Positions 1-8,342 of a DNA stretch of 64,000 bases are shown here, piece by piece. The stretch is from contig NZ_RQGQ01000004.1 in assembly GCF_004770265.1 (NCBI RefSeq), forward strand, positions 806,001-870,000. The letters are read 5' to 3'. Both the position numbers and the translations under genes were made by a program. Every line of letters begins with the position of its first letter. Positions within the stretch are counted from its first letter, which is position 1. A model generated the notes under the pieces. The model saw only the letters and a list, made by a program, of their open reading frames with translations. It did no database searches and was not told the origin of the DNA. Origin of the DNA: Leptospira congkakensis (lineage in GTDB: Bacteria; Spirochaetota; Leptospiria; Leptospirales; Leptospiraceae).

Positions 1-2
1 TG

Positions 3-305
3 ATCTCCATATTTCCCGCAAAACAGATCTTAAAAGAAAACGGATATTTCCCAAAACTATTTTTCAAAAACTCCTTCATACAAATCACGATTATTGGGAT
101 TACCTTAGCCACAATTTTAACAAGTATTCTTTTGTATCGATTGCACCAAGATGGGAAGCTACTCGGGCTTGTATTTGTCACAGGTTTCGGTATCATTTAC
201 TTGTATCTTATTTCTAAGTACAAGGGTTACAATCCTACAAAAGAAACAGAACTAAAAAGGGAAATACTAACATTATATTTAGAATCGGAGGATACAAATG
301 ACTAG
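3..305 (+). CDS. C-terminal fragment of an integral membrane protein (possible polysaccharide flippase)
   Basis: An open frame runs in from the left edge and stops at 303-305, giving about 100 residues. It contains two hydrophobic stretches (around ITIIGITLATILTSILL and GLVFVTGFGIIYLYLIS) and then a charged cytoplasmic-looking tail. This layout resembles the end of a multi-spanning polysaccharide-biosynthesis or flippase protein, but the fragment is too short to assign a family. Its last codons overlap the ATG of the next gene by 8 bp, which suggests translational coupling. The 5' part lies outside the window. Confidence 0.5.
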   Translation: MSIFPAKQILKENGYFPKLFFKNSFIQITIIGITLATILTSILLYRLHQDGKLLGLVFVTGFGIIYLYLISKYKGYNPTKETELKREILTLYLESEDTND

Positions 306-840
306 AGTCAGTCTCACAGAATACGAGTCGTCACCTGAGGAAATCAAAAAGGAATACGACTACCAGATAAAAAAGAATGGAAGGATCACCAATATGAAAA
401 GAACCCTCCTCCATTCCTTACCATCTTACAAAGCCTATATGGAATGGTATGTTTTAAAGGAGGAACTAGTTCCTTTTTTAGAAGAGAGACCCTTTACCAT
501 TTTTGCTCACGCACTCTCTGCGGAAACAGATTGCCTCATCTGTTCGACTTTTTTTAGAAAGATCATCTTTGATTGGGGAGAAAATCCTGACACCATCGAA
601 TTCAATGAATTAGAAAACTTACTCGTAGATTTTGCTAGAGAAATTGTCAAAAACTCAAATCAAGTTTCGGATTCTGTTTTTAACAGATTAAAACTAAAGT
701 TTGATGAGAAACAAATTGTTCTCCTGACTGCCTTTGCGGGGATTATGATTGCCACAAATATTTTTAATAACGTATTAAAGATCCCATTAGACGAGATATT
801 AAAACCATTCACAAAAAAAGGAGTTCATCACCATGGCTAA
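298..840 (+). CDS. Carboxymuconolactone decarboxylase / AhpD-like protein
   Basis: This 180-aa protein is mostly helical and carries a Glu76...Cys79-Leu-Ile-Cys82 motif typical of the AhpD/CMD fold, where the CxxC pair acts as a thiol redox centre. The proton-relay His usually found four residues after the second Cys of AhpD is Phe here, so the AhpD reductase cycle may be modified or absent. The N-terminal RITNMKRTLLHS block is characteristic of CMD proteins encoded beside oxidoreductases. It overlaps the upstream frame by 8 bp and the downstream SDR by 8 bp, so the three genes are probably one operon. Its substrate is unknown. Family call is fairly secure, function is not. Confidence 0.7.
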   Translation: MTRVSLTEYESSPEEIKKEYDYQIKKNGRITNMKRTLLHSLPSYKAYMEWYVLKEELVPFLEERPFTIFAHALSAETDCLICSTFFRKIIFDWGENPDTIEFNELENLLVDFAREIVKNSNQVSDSVFNRLKLKFDEKQIVLLTAFAGIMIATNIFNNVLKIPLDEILKPFTKKGVHHHG

Positions 841-1639
841 AGAATTTTCAAATCAAGTCGTTTTCATCACTGGAGCCGCACATGGACAAGGAAGGGAAAC
901 AGCCTTAGCATTTGCGAGAGAAGGTGCAAAGATTGCAGCCCTTGACATTGCCAAACCATTGGCTTACCCATCTTATGCATTAGGGACAAATGAAGAACTC
1001 ATATCCTTAAAAAAGGAAATTGAATCTTTAGGATCCGAGGCAGTCATCTTAACTGCGGATATTCGAAACGCAAAAGAAGTGGAGTCAGCCGTTTCAGAAA
1101 CTATTTCTAAATTTGGAAAGATTGATATTTTGTTCAATAACGCGGGGATATGTGCTTATGGGTATTCTCATGAACTAACAGAAGAAGCATGGGATAGTAT
1201 GATTGACATCAATCTAAAAGGAGCTTGGGTTGTGGGAAAATTTGTAATCCCAGTGATGATCAAACAGAAATCCGGTGTCATCATCAATAATTCCTCCATA
1301 GCAGGACTTCGAGGTATGAATCGACTCTCCCATTATGCGGCTTCGAAATGGGGTCTTACCGGGCTCTCCAAGTCTTGGGCCATCGAACTCGCACAATATG
1401 GAATCCGAGTGAATTCTCTCCACCCAACTGGGGTAAATACTCCAATGAACGATGGTTTGGCTGCAATGGAAGGAGCCACTCCCATTGAAATTGCAGAGAG
1501 ATCGGCAGGGAACTTACTCCCAGTTCCTTGGGTGGAAACAGAGGATGTGGCAAATGCAGTTCTATTCCTTTCCTCAAAAAAAAGTCGTTACATTACAGGT
1601 TCGGAATTTGTATTGGATGCCGGTTTGCTCACCAGATAA
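833..1639 (+). CDS. SDR-family oxidoreductase of the mycofactocin-coupled type
   Basis: A 268-aa classical short-chain dehydrogenase/reductase. The nucleotide-binding motif is TGAAHGQG (13-20), FNNAG is at 101-105, the catalytic Ser is at 154/155, and Tyr168/Lys172 form YAASK. After the second beta strand (LDIA) there is an insertion of about 20 residues (roughly 40-60, with YPSYALGTNEEL) not found in ordinary SDRs. It matches the layout of mycofactocin-associated SDRs, whose NAD does not exchange freely. An AAAGGAG Shine-Dalgarno site precedes the ATG, and the gene overlaps the CMD-like gene upstream. The SDR call is certain. The subgroup call rests on the glycine-rich motif plus the insert; the substrate is unknown. 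Confidence 0.9.
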   Translation: MAKEFSNQVVFITGAAHGQGRETALAFAREGAKIAALDIAKPLAYPSYALGTNEELISLKKEIESLGSEAVILTADIRNAKEVESAVSETISKFGKIDILFNNAGICAYGYSHELTEEAWDSMIDINLKGAWVVGKFVIPVMIKQKSGVIINNSSIAGLRGMNRLSHYAASKWGLTGLSKSWAIELAQYGIRVNSLHPTGVNTPMNDGLAAMEGATPIEIAERSAGNLLPVPWVETEDVANAVLFLSSKKSRYITGSEFVLDAGLLTR

Positions 1640-1721
1640 TTTTATCTAACTACGGGATTTGAGGGCATTTCACAAAGAAATTCTCCTTTTCCCATGGGGC
1701 CTAGATTTTACCCTTTCCTCT

Positions 1722-2648
1722 ATGTTAGATCGAATTCCGATTCCAAATCCCTTTGGCTGGGAGGGTTTATCCACTTTCAGCCTTCTTATGATGTTGGCTT
1801 TTCTTGTAGGTTCTTACCTCCTCCCTAAGGAGTTAGAACGAAAGAAGTTGGATCCGAGCCATTCGGATTGGTTGATATTTCTTGGGATTTTGGGTACCTT
1901 AGTGGGGGCCAAAATTTTCTTTATCTTTGAAATTTGGGACCAAGTATTTATCGATGTTCCTGGATATGATGGGAAGTACACATACCCTCTCACTCATTGG
2001 AATGGATTTCCTGGACACCCAGGTCTTTGGTCATCACTATTTAGTGGTGGTGGTCTTGTATTCTTTGGTGGCCTCCTTTTCGGATGGTTATTCATCACTT
2101 TATATTTCCGTCATCACAAACTAGACATCGGTGCTTATTACGATGCTGTCATCCCAGCGATTAGCATGGGTTACGCGATCGGAAGACTTGGATGTTTTGT
2201 GAGTGGAGATGGTTGTTATGGATTTGCCACTGATACAAGAATTCCATTTTTTGTTTTTGATTTTCATGGTGCCCACCCTTCCGGTGTTCCCGTTTGGAAT
2301 ACACCAGTCATGGAATCCATCATGGCTTTTGGATATTTTGCTTACTTCCAGTTTTGGGCAAGATACCAAAACTTTCGCAAATGGAGTATTGGTGCACAGT
2401 TTCTCATCATCCACGGATTTGCAAGACTCATCATAGAGTTCTTACGTGTGAATAAAGCAGTGATTCCTTTTATTGATCCACCGACTCTTGTGAACATTCC
2501 TGACGCCAACGGAAACCCAACTTTTCTCACTGGTTATTACTGGCATGGATTTTCACAGTCCCAATACATCTCCATAGCACTTATCCTCTTCGGTGTGTAT
2601 TTGTTAGTTTCTAAAAAACTTTGGCTAAAGGAAGAAACAAAAGTATGA
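1722..2648 (+). CDS. lgt: Prolipoprotein diacylglyceryl transferase family protein (divergent Lgt)
   Basis: A 308-aa multi-spanning inner-membrane protein of the Lgt family, which transfers diacylglycerol from phosphatidylglycerol to the lipobox Cys of prolipoproteins. The ATG at 1722 ([15 protein letters not shown]) gives the usual Lgt N-terminus; an upstream TTG at 1659 would add 21 unsupported residues. The signature reads [14 protein letters not shown] (154-167). Arg155 is kept, but the position of E. coli Asn146 is Cys and Glu151 is Asp. The His of the E. coli HGG motif is Phe (FFGG). These changes make it either a lineage variant or a paralogue. Its stop overlaps the next ATG (ATGA). 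Confidence 0.75.
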   Translation: MLDRIPIPNPFGWEGLSTFSLLMMLAFLVGSYLLPKELERKKLDPSHSDWLIFLGILGTLVGAKIFFIFEIWDQVFIDVPGYDGKYTYPLTHWNGFPGHPGLWSSLFSGGGLVFFGGLLFGWLFITLYFRHHKLDIGAYYDAVIPAISMGYAIGRLGCFVSGDGCYGFATDTRIPFFVFDFHGAHPSGVPVWNTPVMESIMAFGYFAYFQFWARYQNFRKWSIGAQFLIIHGFARLIIEFLRVNKAVIPFIDPPTLVNIPDANGNPTFLTGYYWHGFSQSQYISIALILFGVYLLVSKKLWLKEETKV

Positions 2649-3475
2649 ACCCTTCTCCATTTTTCGAAATTGAAAAGATAAAAAACGTAGCCATCCTTTG
2701 GCTCAATCGTCCTGAAAAACGGAATGCAATGAATTGGCCGTTTTGGCGAGACCTTCCAGATATGGTAGACCAGATCAACGCTGACCCACAAATTCATTGT
2801 TTTGTGATAGCAGCAAAGGGAAAGTCTTTCTCTACAGGACTTGATTTAGAAGAATTTTTCCAAGAATTCAAACCTGTGGTCCAAGGTGAACTCGCAGATG
2901 GTAGAGAAAAACTTTACCAATTGGTTCTGACAATGCAAAAAGGAATCAATGCAGTTTACAATTCAAGAAAACCATCCATTGCACTCGTTCAAAAACACTG
3001 TATTGGTGGTGGGCTCGATTTAGTTTCTGCATGTGACATTCGTTATGCGTCAGAAGATGCAGTGTTTTCCTTACGTGAATCCAAAGTTGCCATCGTAGCG
3101 GATATGGGATCCTTACAAAGACTTCCTCATCTGATTGGAAATGCTCACACAAGAGAACTTGCCCTAACGGGAAAAGATATCACAGCAGAGGAAGCATATC
3201 AGATGGGGCTTGTGACAAAAGTCACAAAAGACTTTGATTCCCTACTCCAAGCTGGACTCAAAACAGCAGAAGAAATTGCAGAAAACCCAACCATCGTCAT
3301 CCGTGGGGTCAAACAAGTTCTAAACCATGGAATTGGAAAAACCATCGAAGAAGGTCTGGACTATGTAGCCGTTTGGAATGCCAGTATGTTAGATTCCAAA
3401 GACTTTCGTTCGGCCATAGGTGGGTTTATGGAAAGGAAACGTCCAGTTTACAATCCAGAAACCCGGGTAAACTAA
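2645..3475 (+). CDS. Enoyl-CoA hydratase/isomerase family, delta3,5-delta2,4-dienoyl-CoA isomerase-like
   Basis: A 276-aa crotonase-fold enzyme. The start at 2645 ([11 protein letters not shown]) overlaps the Lgt stop as ATGA; the longer frame from 2621 runs into Lgt. The oxyanion-hole region is [15 protein letters not shown], followed by [16 protein letters not shown] and [17 protein letters not shown]. Asp125, Glu145 and Asp153 fall at the same spacing (20 and 8) as the catalytic Asp176/Glu196/Asp204 of rat ECH1. That points to dienoyl-CoA isomerisation in degradation of unsaturated fatty acids rather than simple hydration. Leptospira live on long-chain fatty acids, so an auxiliary beta-oxidation role fits. 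Cytoplasmic. Exact substrate is inferred. Confidence 0.85.
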   Translation: MNPSPFFEIEKIKNVAILWLNRPEKRNAMNWPFWRDLPDMVDQINADPQIHCFVIAAKGKSFSTGLDLEEFFQEFKPVVQGELADGREKLYQLVLTMQKGINAVYNSRKPSIALVQKHCIGGGLDLVSACDIRYASEDAVFSLRESKVAIVADMGSLQRLPHLIGNAHTRELALTGKDITAEEAYQMGLVTKVTKDFDSLLQAGLKTAEEIAENPTIVIRGVKQVLNHGIGKTIEEGLDYVAVWNASMLDSKDFRSAIGGFMERKRPVYNPETRVN

Positions 3476-3631
3476 CTAACAGTAGATGTCGAGTAACCTT
3501 TCGCTTTTTGCCGTAGGACCTACTTTTTCCTCCACGGCCAACTTCATGAGTTTCTCTGACAGTTGGTTTTGTGCCTGGAAAATTTCCTTCGGCAAATTGA
3601 CGACTGAGTTAATAGGTGTAGATGGAACCAT
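3476..3631 (-). CDS. Small protein, 51 aa, possibly related to YjfB-type motility proteins
   Basis: A short ORF starts at 3631 and is preceded by AAAAGGAGGT, the best Shine-Dalgarno match in the window, so this start is preferred over the longer frame that invades the TPR gene opposite. The 51 residues are an N-terminal polar stretch, a helix around NLPKEIFQAQNQLSEKLMKL, and a C-terminal LLDIYC. The size and single Gln/Leu-rich helix recall YjfB-like small motility proteins, but this is only a resemblance. The stop abuts the end of the crotonase gene, with which it converges, and it is divergent from the TPR gene. Function unknown. Confidence 0.6.
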   Translation of the reverse strand: MVPSTPINSVVNLPKEIFQAQNQLSEKLMKLAVEEKVGPTAKSERLLDIYC

Positions 3632-3710
3632 AAAGGACCTCCTTTTACAATCTTTACTCCCTATTCTACCCATCGGCGAATCCGCTATTTCCTGAAGTAA
3701 AAAACAGCGT

Positions 3711-4562
3711 ATGAGTTCTTTTTTTTCCCTAATCCGCGAAGCCAAACTCCTGGAAGAGGAAAAGGAATTCACACGGGCTTTTAACGTGTATGCTGAAAGT
3801 GAATCACATACGAAAAACGAGTCCGCCCTGATCAAAATCAAAGCGAAAAAAGCTTGGTGTTTGTATGCAGTAGGAAATCCGAAAGAAACAGAATCATTGT
3901 TTCAGGATATCATTCAAAACTATCCCTCACACCCCTTAAGTATCACCGTTTACTCTCGTTATCTGATCAAACTAAAGAAATTCAAATCAGCGAAAGTGTT
4001 ACTCCAAAAAAGTATCCTCCAATTCCCTTCTTATTTAGAGAACTACTTACTACTCGCTTCCCTACTAAAAGACATAGAACGTTCCGACGAAGCCATAGAA
4101 GTTTTAAAAAAAGCGCTTTCACAAGATCATTTGAGTAATGGTCGCGGAATTGATCGAAAAGACATTTGGGCAGAACTTGGATCTTTATATTTTTCACGTG
4201 GGGACTTTAATTCGGCACTCGCTTCTTTAAAAAAGTCTCTTAAGATGGTGGAACCAGAAGAATTTCTTTATTATGATCTTTTGGCTTTATGTTATTTAGA
4301 AGCAGAAGATCCAGAAAATTCATTGGTCTCCATAAGAACTCATATTGAATATTGCAAAGAAATTGATCCTGAAACACTTATCATTTTAGCACGTGCCCAT
4401 TGCCGTTTGGGTATCTTGGAAGAAGCTGCGAACAACTTAATCCAAGCATATTCAATAGAAGACTCTTTATATTTAAAAGCTGCAGATTTTATTGATTTTG
4501 CACCATTACTTAGAAACGGTTTTTTTACCACCTTGGAGAATATTGAATGGGAAGAACCATAA
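3711..4562 (+). CDS. Tetratricopeptide-repeat protein
   Basis: A 283-aa protein built of helix pairs with TPR spacing: for example YAVGNPKETESLFQDIIQNY, YLLLASLLKDIERSDEAIEV, WAELGSLYFSRGDFNSALAS and LARAHCRLGILEEAANNL. No signal peptide or membrane segment is visible, so it is probably cytoplasmic. TPR proteins are protein-interaction scaffolds and no enzyme domain is present. The last 16 bp overlap the downstream helicase gene, a layout that suggests coupled translation and perhaps a shared process. Partner unknown. Confidence 0.85.
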   Translation: MSSFFSLIREAKLLEEEKEFTRAFNVYAESESHTKNESALIKIKAKKAWCLYAVGNPKETESLFQDIIQNYPSHPLSITVYSRYLIKLKKFKSAKVLLQKSILQFPSYLENYLLLASLLKDIERSDEAIEVLKKALSQDHLSNGRGIDRKDIWAELGSLYFSRGDFNSALASLKKSLKMVEPEEFLYYDLLALCYLEAEDPENSLVSIRTHIEYCKEIDPETLIILARAHCRLGILEEAANNLIQAYSIEDSLYLKAADFIDFAPLLRNGFFTTLENIEWEEP

Positions 4563-6373
4563 AACAAGAGTTTGGTTCACTAAAAGAAGAAATTCTAAAT
4601 GTAAAAACAATTCTATCCAAAGAACGAGAGTATGAACGTTCTCTGTTTTTGGAAAAAGGCCAGGAAGCCAAAGCCATTAAAGCTGCGGAGTTGGAAGATT
4701 TACGATTTGTTGTGGGCAATACTTGGCGAGCAGAATTCAAAATTTCCCCTTCTCTAAAAGCTAAAGAGTGGTTAAAACCTGGAATCCCTATCCTACTAAC
4801 TGGTGAAACAGAATCAATATTTGGAAATATATTCAAAACCTCCGACTCCAAACTCATTGTCCAAGTTCGCGGAGATTACGAATGGGAAGATACTGAGTTT
4901 CAAATTTCAAAATGGTTCCAAGAATCCACATATGAATTGTATAATGATATCATCACAAAAATTTTAAATGATACAAGTAGTGAATCACATAAAAAATTAA
5001 ATTGGATTTTGGGATTTGGACTCGGTGAAAAACCTAACCCTCCAAAATCTGGACTTAACAAACCACCTCTGGAAAGAATCTTTCAAATTCATGATTATGG
5101 AGTGATTTTTGGTCCACCAGGAACAGGAAAAACAACCTTACTGATGCAAGCTGTTGAAAAAATCAAAACAGATGGTGAGTCAGTCTTAACACTTTGCCCA
5201 ACAAACTTTGCCTGTGATTATATTGTAGAACTAGCTTTAAAAAAAGGGATTAGTGTGATTCGTTTGGGTAACTCCACTAAAATCAAAGAAGAAATTTTGC
5301 CTTATCATATCGATCACCTCATCCAAGAACATCCTGACCAAAAACAAATCCACAACTGGCAAACAGAACTAAAGGCCATCCAGAAAAAAGCAAATGCTTG
5401 GAAACGAAATTTTGGAAAGGAAGAACGAGAAGAAAGAAAAGCACAAAGAAAAGAAGCCAAGTTCCTTTTGTCTACAATACGTGAAGCAGAATCCAATATC
5501 CGAACCAAATTGTTAGATGGTGCCGAACTCATTGTATCCACTTTTTCTGGTTTTGGAAATGAATTCAAAAAAGGAAGAGTTTTTGATTACGTATTTCTTG
5601 ATGAAGCGACTCAAAGTTTAGATCCAGGATGTTATCTGGCAATGTATGCAGGTAAAAAGACATTTTTCTTTGGAGATCCAAAACAACTAGGAGCCAGTTA
5701 CTCCCATCCAGAACACCAGTCTCTCCCTAGTTTTTTAGAAAAAGCTGTTGCCTTTGATTCCGGAGAACGAATTTTATTTTTAGAAAAACAATTTCGAATG
5801 AAACCAGAAATTCTTGGTTTTCCCAACCTAACTTATTATGAAAACAAAATCCAAACTCATTTGGAAGCCCATTGGAACGAAAACATTGATGTAACAAATA
5901 TTTTTGGATCTAATCCGCCAATCGTTTGGATCGACACGGCAGGTAGTGATTCGGAAGAAGATACAGAAGGAGAAGAGCCTAGTTTTTTCAATGAAACAGA
6001 AATCCAACTGGTTGACAAACTCTTTCAACTAGGAATTCCGAAAGATATTTCAACCGTAATTTCACCTTACAGAGGACAGGTGGAAAAATTAATTCAAGTT
6101 TCCGAAGGCCGATGGTTTACCCAAACAATTGATTCCTTCCAAGGAAGAGAATCGGAGATAGTCATCCTTAGTTTGGTTAGATCCAATTCGCTTGGAGAGA
6201 TCGGTTTTTTATTAAATCCTAAACGATTGAATGTGGCCTTAACCCGTGCAAAATCACATCTGATTTTGATCGGAGATTCAGGAACCCTTTGCCAAACGAA
6301 AGAATTCCAAAATCTTTATTCCTATATAGAATCAAACGGTGAGATCCGTTCGATTTACGAATTTATGGAATGA
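4547..6373 (+). CDS. Superfamily 1 DNA/RNA helicase, UPF1/IGHMBP2 (DNA2-NAM7) type
   Basis: A 608-aa ATP-dependent helicase. Visible motifs in order: Walker A GPPGTGKTTL near residue 190, motif Ia LCPTNFACD, motif II FLDEATQS (DEAT), motif III GDPKQLGAS, motif IV LEKQFRM, motif V DSFQGRESEIVILSLVRSN and motif VI LNVALTRAK. This order and wording fit the UPF1-like group (AAA_11/AAA_12), which unwinds 5' to 3' on RNA or DNA. The first 150 residues resemble the beta-barrel domain of that group. A charged helical insertion lies between motifs Ia and II. It is coupled by overlap to the TPR gene. Substrate is not predictable. Confidence 0.9.
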   Translation: MGRTIKQEFGSLKEEILNVKTILSKEREYERSLFLEKGQEAKAIKAAELEDLRFVVGNTWRAEFKISPSLKAKEWLKPGIPILLTGETESIFGNIFKTSDSKLIVQVRGDYEWEDTEFQISKWFQESTYELYNDIITKILNDTSSESHKKLNWILGFGLGEKPNPPKSGLNKPPLERIFQIHDYGVIFGPPGTGKTTLLMQAVEKIKTDGESVLTLCPTNFACDYIVELALKKGISVIRLGNSTKIKEEILPYHIDHLIQEHPDQKQIHNWQTELKAIQKKANAWKRNFGKEEREERKAQRKEAKFLLSTIREAESNIRTKLLDGAELIVSTFSGFGNEFKKGRVFDYVFLDEATQSLDPGCYLAMYAGKKTFFFGDPKQLGASYSHPEHQSLPSFLEKAVAFDSGERILFLEKQFRMKPEILGFPNLTYYENKIQTHLEAHWNENIDVTNIFGSNPPIVWIDTAGSDSEEDTEGEEPSFFNETEIQLVDKLFQLGIPKDISTVISPYRGQVEKLIQVSEGRWFTQTIDSFQGRESEIVILSLVRSNSLGEIGFLLNPKRLNVALTRAKSHLILIGDSGTLCQTKEFQNLYSYIESNGEIRSIYEFME

Positions 6374-6378
6374 TAGAA

Positions 6379-7032
6379 TTATAATACAACCCATTTGGGT
6401 TCTTCTAAAGTATAAACCAAACGAAAGGCACCATCGGAACCTGGAGGGATTTCCGATATCGGTTCAAAATCAAAATCAGTGGTTTCATCGGCATTTTCTT
6501 TCACTGCACTTGTGACTAAAATTTCCCAAGCTTTAGCAGTATCTTCACCTAACTTCGATGCAGCATTAACTTCTGCTCCAAATACGTCGGTATCTCCTAT
6601 CTTTAATATTTTTCCAAACCCAAGCCCTACACAAAGTAAAATTTGTTCTTCTGCAGATCTACCTTCATTATAACGTTTGCATGCTTTTTGCATATGGATG
6701 GCACATTGAATGGCTTTGTTCGTATTGCGGAAGAGAACCATCAGGCTATTTCCTTCATCTTTCATTAGGATTCCATCAAACTCATCCAAAACTGGAATGA
6801 GGATACGTTGTGATTCATAGATGGTTTGTAGAAAATGAATGATTCCGAATTTAGCAACACCGCGAGAAAACCCAGAAAGGTCGGTAAACATCACACACCA
6901 AGTTTCACCAAAAAGATCCCAAATCCGTTTGTCGATGATTTCTTGGTTGGAACCAGGATTCAGTCGTTCCTCTAAAAGTTTTTCTAATCGTTCTTCCGAA
7001 GCGGAGGTAGCAATGGCGCGTTTTTGACCCAT
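6379..7032 (-). CDS. Class III adenylate/guanylate cyclase-homology domain protein
   Basis: A 217-aa soluble protein made almost entirely of one cyclase-homology domain. The first metal Asp is present in MFTDLSGFSR (Asp51). At the second metal position the usual GD of KxxGD is GN (Lys91...Gly94-Asn95). The NxxxR transition-state pair reads Asn156...Lys160 (VNAASK), a Lys-for-Arg change. The substitutions leave cyclase activity uncertain; it may be a low-activity enzyme or a binding/regulatory domain. There is no sensor or membrane domain. It converges on the helicase gene with only five bases between stops. Confidence 0.8.
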   Translation of the reverse strand: MGQKRAIATSASEERLEKLLEERLNPGSNQEIIDKRIWDLFGETWCVMFTDLSGFSRGVAKFGIIHFLQTIYESQRILIPVLDEFDGILMKDEGNSLMVLFRNTNKAIQCAIHMQKACKRYNEGRSAEEQILLCVGLGFGKILKIGDTDVFGAEVNAASKLGEDTAKAWEILVTSAVKENADETTDFDFEPISEIPPGSDGAFRLVYTLEEPKWVVL

Positions 7033-7219
7033 GGATGCGAGTATAACAACTAAGATAAGAATGTCAAGGGAAGAGAGAACAAAAGATACGGAACCAATTG
7101 TTGATGAATGGATCAGAAATCTAACGATTTATAAAAGAATGATTTCAAATTTCTATTGATTTGATACCATTCCATATGTTTTTTTGGTCAAACCAATTGA
7201 TAGGAAAATAGGAGATTTT

Positions 7220-7612
7220 ATGAACGATACTACAAGTTCAAAAACGTCGCTTTGGGTAGGAAGGATCTTAAGTGGGCTTGTGATTGCCTTTTTGTTGTTT
7301 GATGCTTGGGGAAAACTTTCTGAACTCGAAATCGTATTAAAAACTATGGATGAGTTAGGAATCCCCGGATCTTTATCTGTAACGATTGGATCCATTCTTC
7401 TTGTAATCACAATCCTCTATGCGATTCCAAAAACTTCTCCTCTCGGTGCCCTTCTACTTACTGGTTATTTGGGTGGTGCCGTAGTCATTCATGTGCGTGT
7501 GGGAAATCCCCTCTTCAGCCATACCCTTTTTCCTGTATATGTAGGAATTTTACTTTGGGTGGGACTTGCTTTAAGAAACCGAAAAGTAAAAGATCTGTTT
7601 TGGATTTTATAG
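7220..7612 (+). CDS. DoxX-family membrane protein
   Basis: A 130-aa protein with four predicted membrane segments and the DoxX-like layout: a first helix WVGRILSGLVIAFLLFDAWGK followed by SELE, a second around SVTIGSILLVITILYAIP, then GALLLTGYLGGAVVIHVRVG and a final FPVYVGILLWVGLAL. The ATG at 7220 is chosen because AGGAG lies just upstream; the longer frame starts at a TTG without a site. DoxX proteins are small inner-membrane proteins often linked to thiol or electron metabolism, but a specific role cannot be read here. It is divergent from the cyclase-like gene across 187 bp. Confidence 0.8.
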   Translation: MNDTTSSKTSLWVGRILSGLVIAFLLFDAWGKLSELEIVLKTMDELGIPGSLSVTIGSILLVITILYAIPKTSPLGALLLTGYLGGAVVIHVRVGNPLFSHTLFPVYVGILLWVGLALRNRKVKDLFWIL

Positions 7613-7630
7613 AACAAACAAATAGTTCGA

Positions 7631-7737
7631 TCTTAGGAAACATAAACATCTTCGCCAAACAATCACTTTAGAGAGGATAGATTTATGTTTCCGGGTAACA
7701 GTTACCGAATAATCACTCTATTAATATAAACCTAAGA
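7631..7737. other. Structured convergent intergenic region with nested inverted repeats
   Basis: Between the DoxX stop and the convergent membrane-protein gene, GGAAACATAAA (7636-7646) is matched by its exact reverse complement TTTATGTTTCC (7682-7692). TCTTAGG (7631-7637) pairs with CCTAAGA (7731-7737), and GGTAACAGTTACC forms a small central palindrome after 7692. No clear T-tract follows any stem, so this is not a textbook terminator. It may still act as a bidirectional terminator or encode a structured RNA. Confidence 0.4.
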
Positions 7738-7772
7738 ATCTCAAAACAAACAAAATCATTTCGATGAAATTT

Positions 7773-8342
7773 TCATCCATCGATCTTTAAAATTTTTATA
7801 ACTAGTGGAATCATCAATACCGAAATTCCAATATAAATGGACACTCGGAAGTAATTCAGAAATACCCACGTCTGAATTTCATTAGAAATTTTAAGAGGAT
7901 AATCACTTGCAGAATTTGCCAAAGATTGGAATTTAATGATTTTTCCAGCAAAATAAACTACAGTCCAAACTCGGACAGCCATATGAAGAACGAAAAGGAG
8001 GACTAAAGAGTTACCAATTCCTTCGATTTGATAACAAAACATGAGAGATATTAAGAATATGATTTCATGGATGGAGTGAAACGAAATCCAAAAGTATTTT
8101 AAATTGGCGGATTTAATTTCTGTATTTAGAATTTGGAAATTCGGGACATTGCCTTTCGCCCAACGCGGAACAAAAACAAAAGTTTCAAAAATCTGAGCTC
8201 CATTCATTAAAAAATAGACGAGTAAGTTTAGAAATAATGAGTATTTAGCGAGAGATAAAGAATGTTCGGAAACCAGAGAAACAATATCTTGTATCCCGAT
8301 CATTGCGGTAAATATAAAGGACTTGCCGATCACATAACTCAT
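7773..8342 (-). CDS. Integral membrane protein of unknown function, paired with MarR regulator
   Basis: A 189-aa protein with about four hydrophobic helices (SLFLNLLVYFLMNGAQIFET, ISFHSIHEIIFLISLMFC, LVLLFVLHMAVRVWTVVYFA and YIGISVLMIPLVIKIL). I do not recognise a family. Its ATG overlaps the stop of the MarR-type regulator (ATGA), so it is probably the regulator's immediate target or co-expressed partner, and the palindrome at 8826-8850 would then control both. The gene converges with DoxX. Confidence 0.7.
   Translation of the reverse strand: MSYVIGKSFIFTAMIGIQDIVSLVSEHSLSLAKYSLFLNLLVYFLMNGAQIFETFVFVPRWAKGNVPNFQILNTEIKSANLKYFWISFHSIHEIIFLISLMFCYQIEGIGNSLVLLFVLHMAVRVWTVVYFAGKIIKFQSLANSASDYPLKISNEIQTWVFLNYFRVSIYIGISVLMIPLVIKILKIDG

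Noticed and set aside
1214..1577. Minus-strand ORFs opposite the SDR gene
   Set aside because: Frames are shadows of the SDR, with no RBS and no recognisable protein features.
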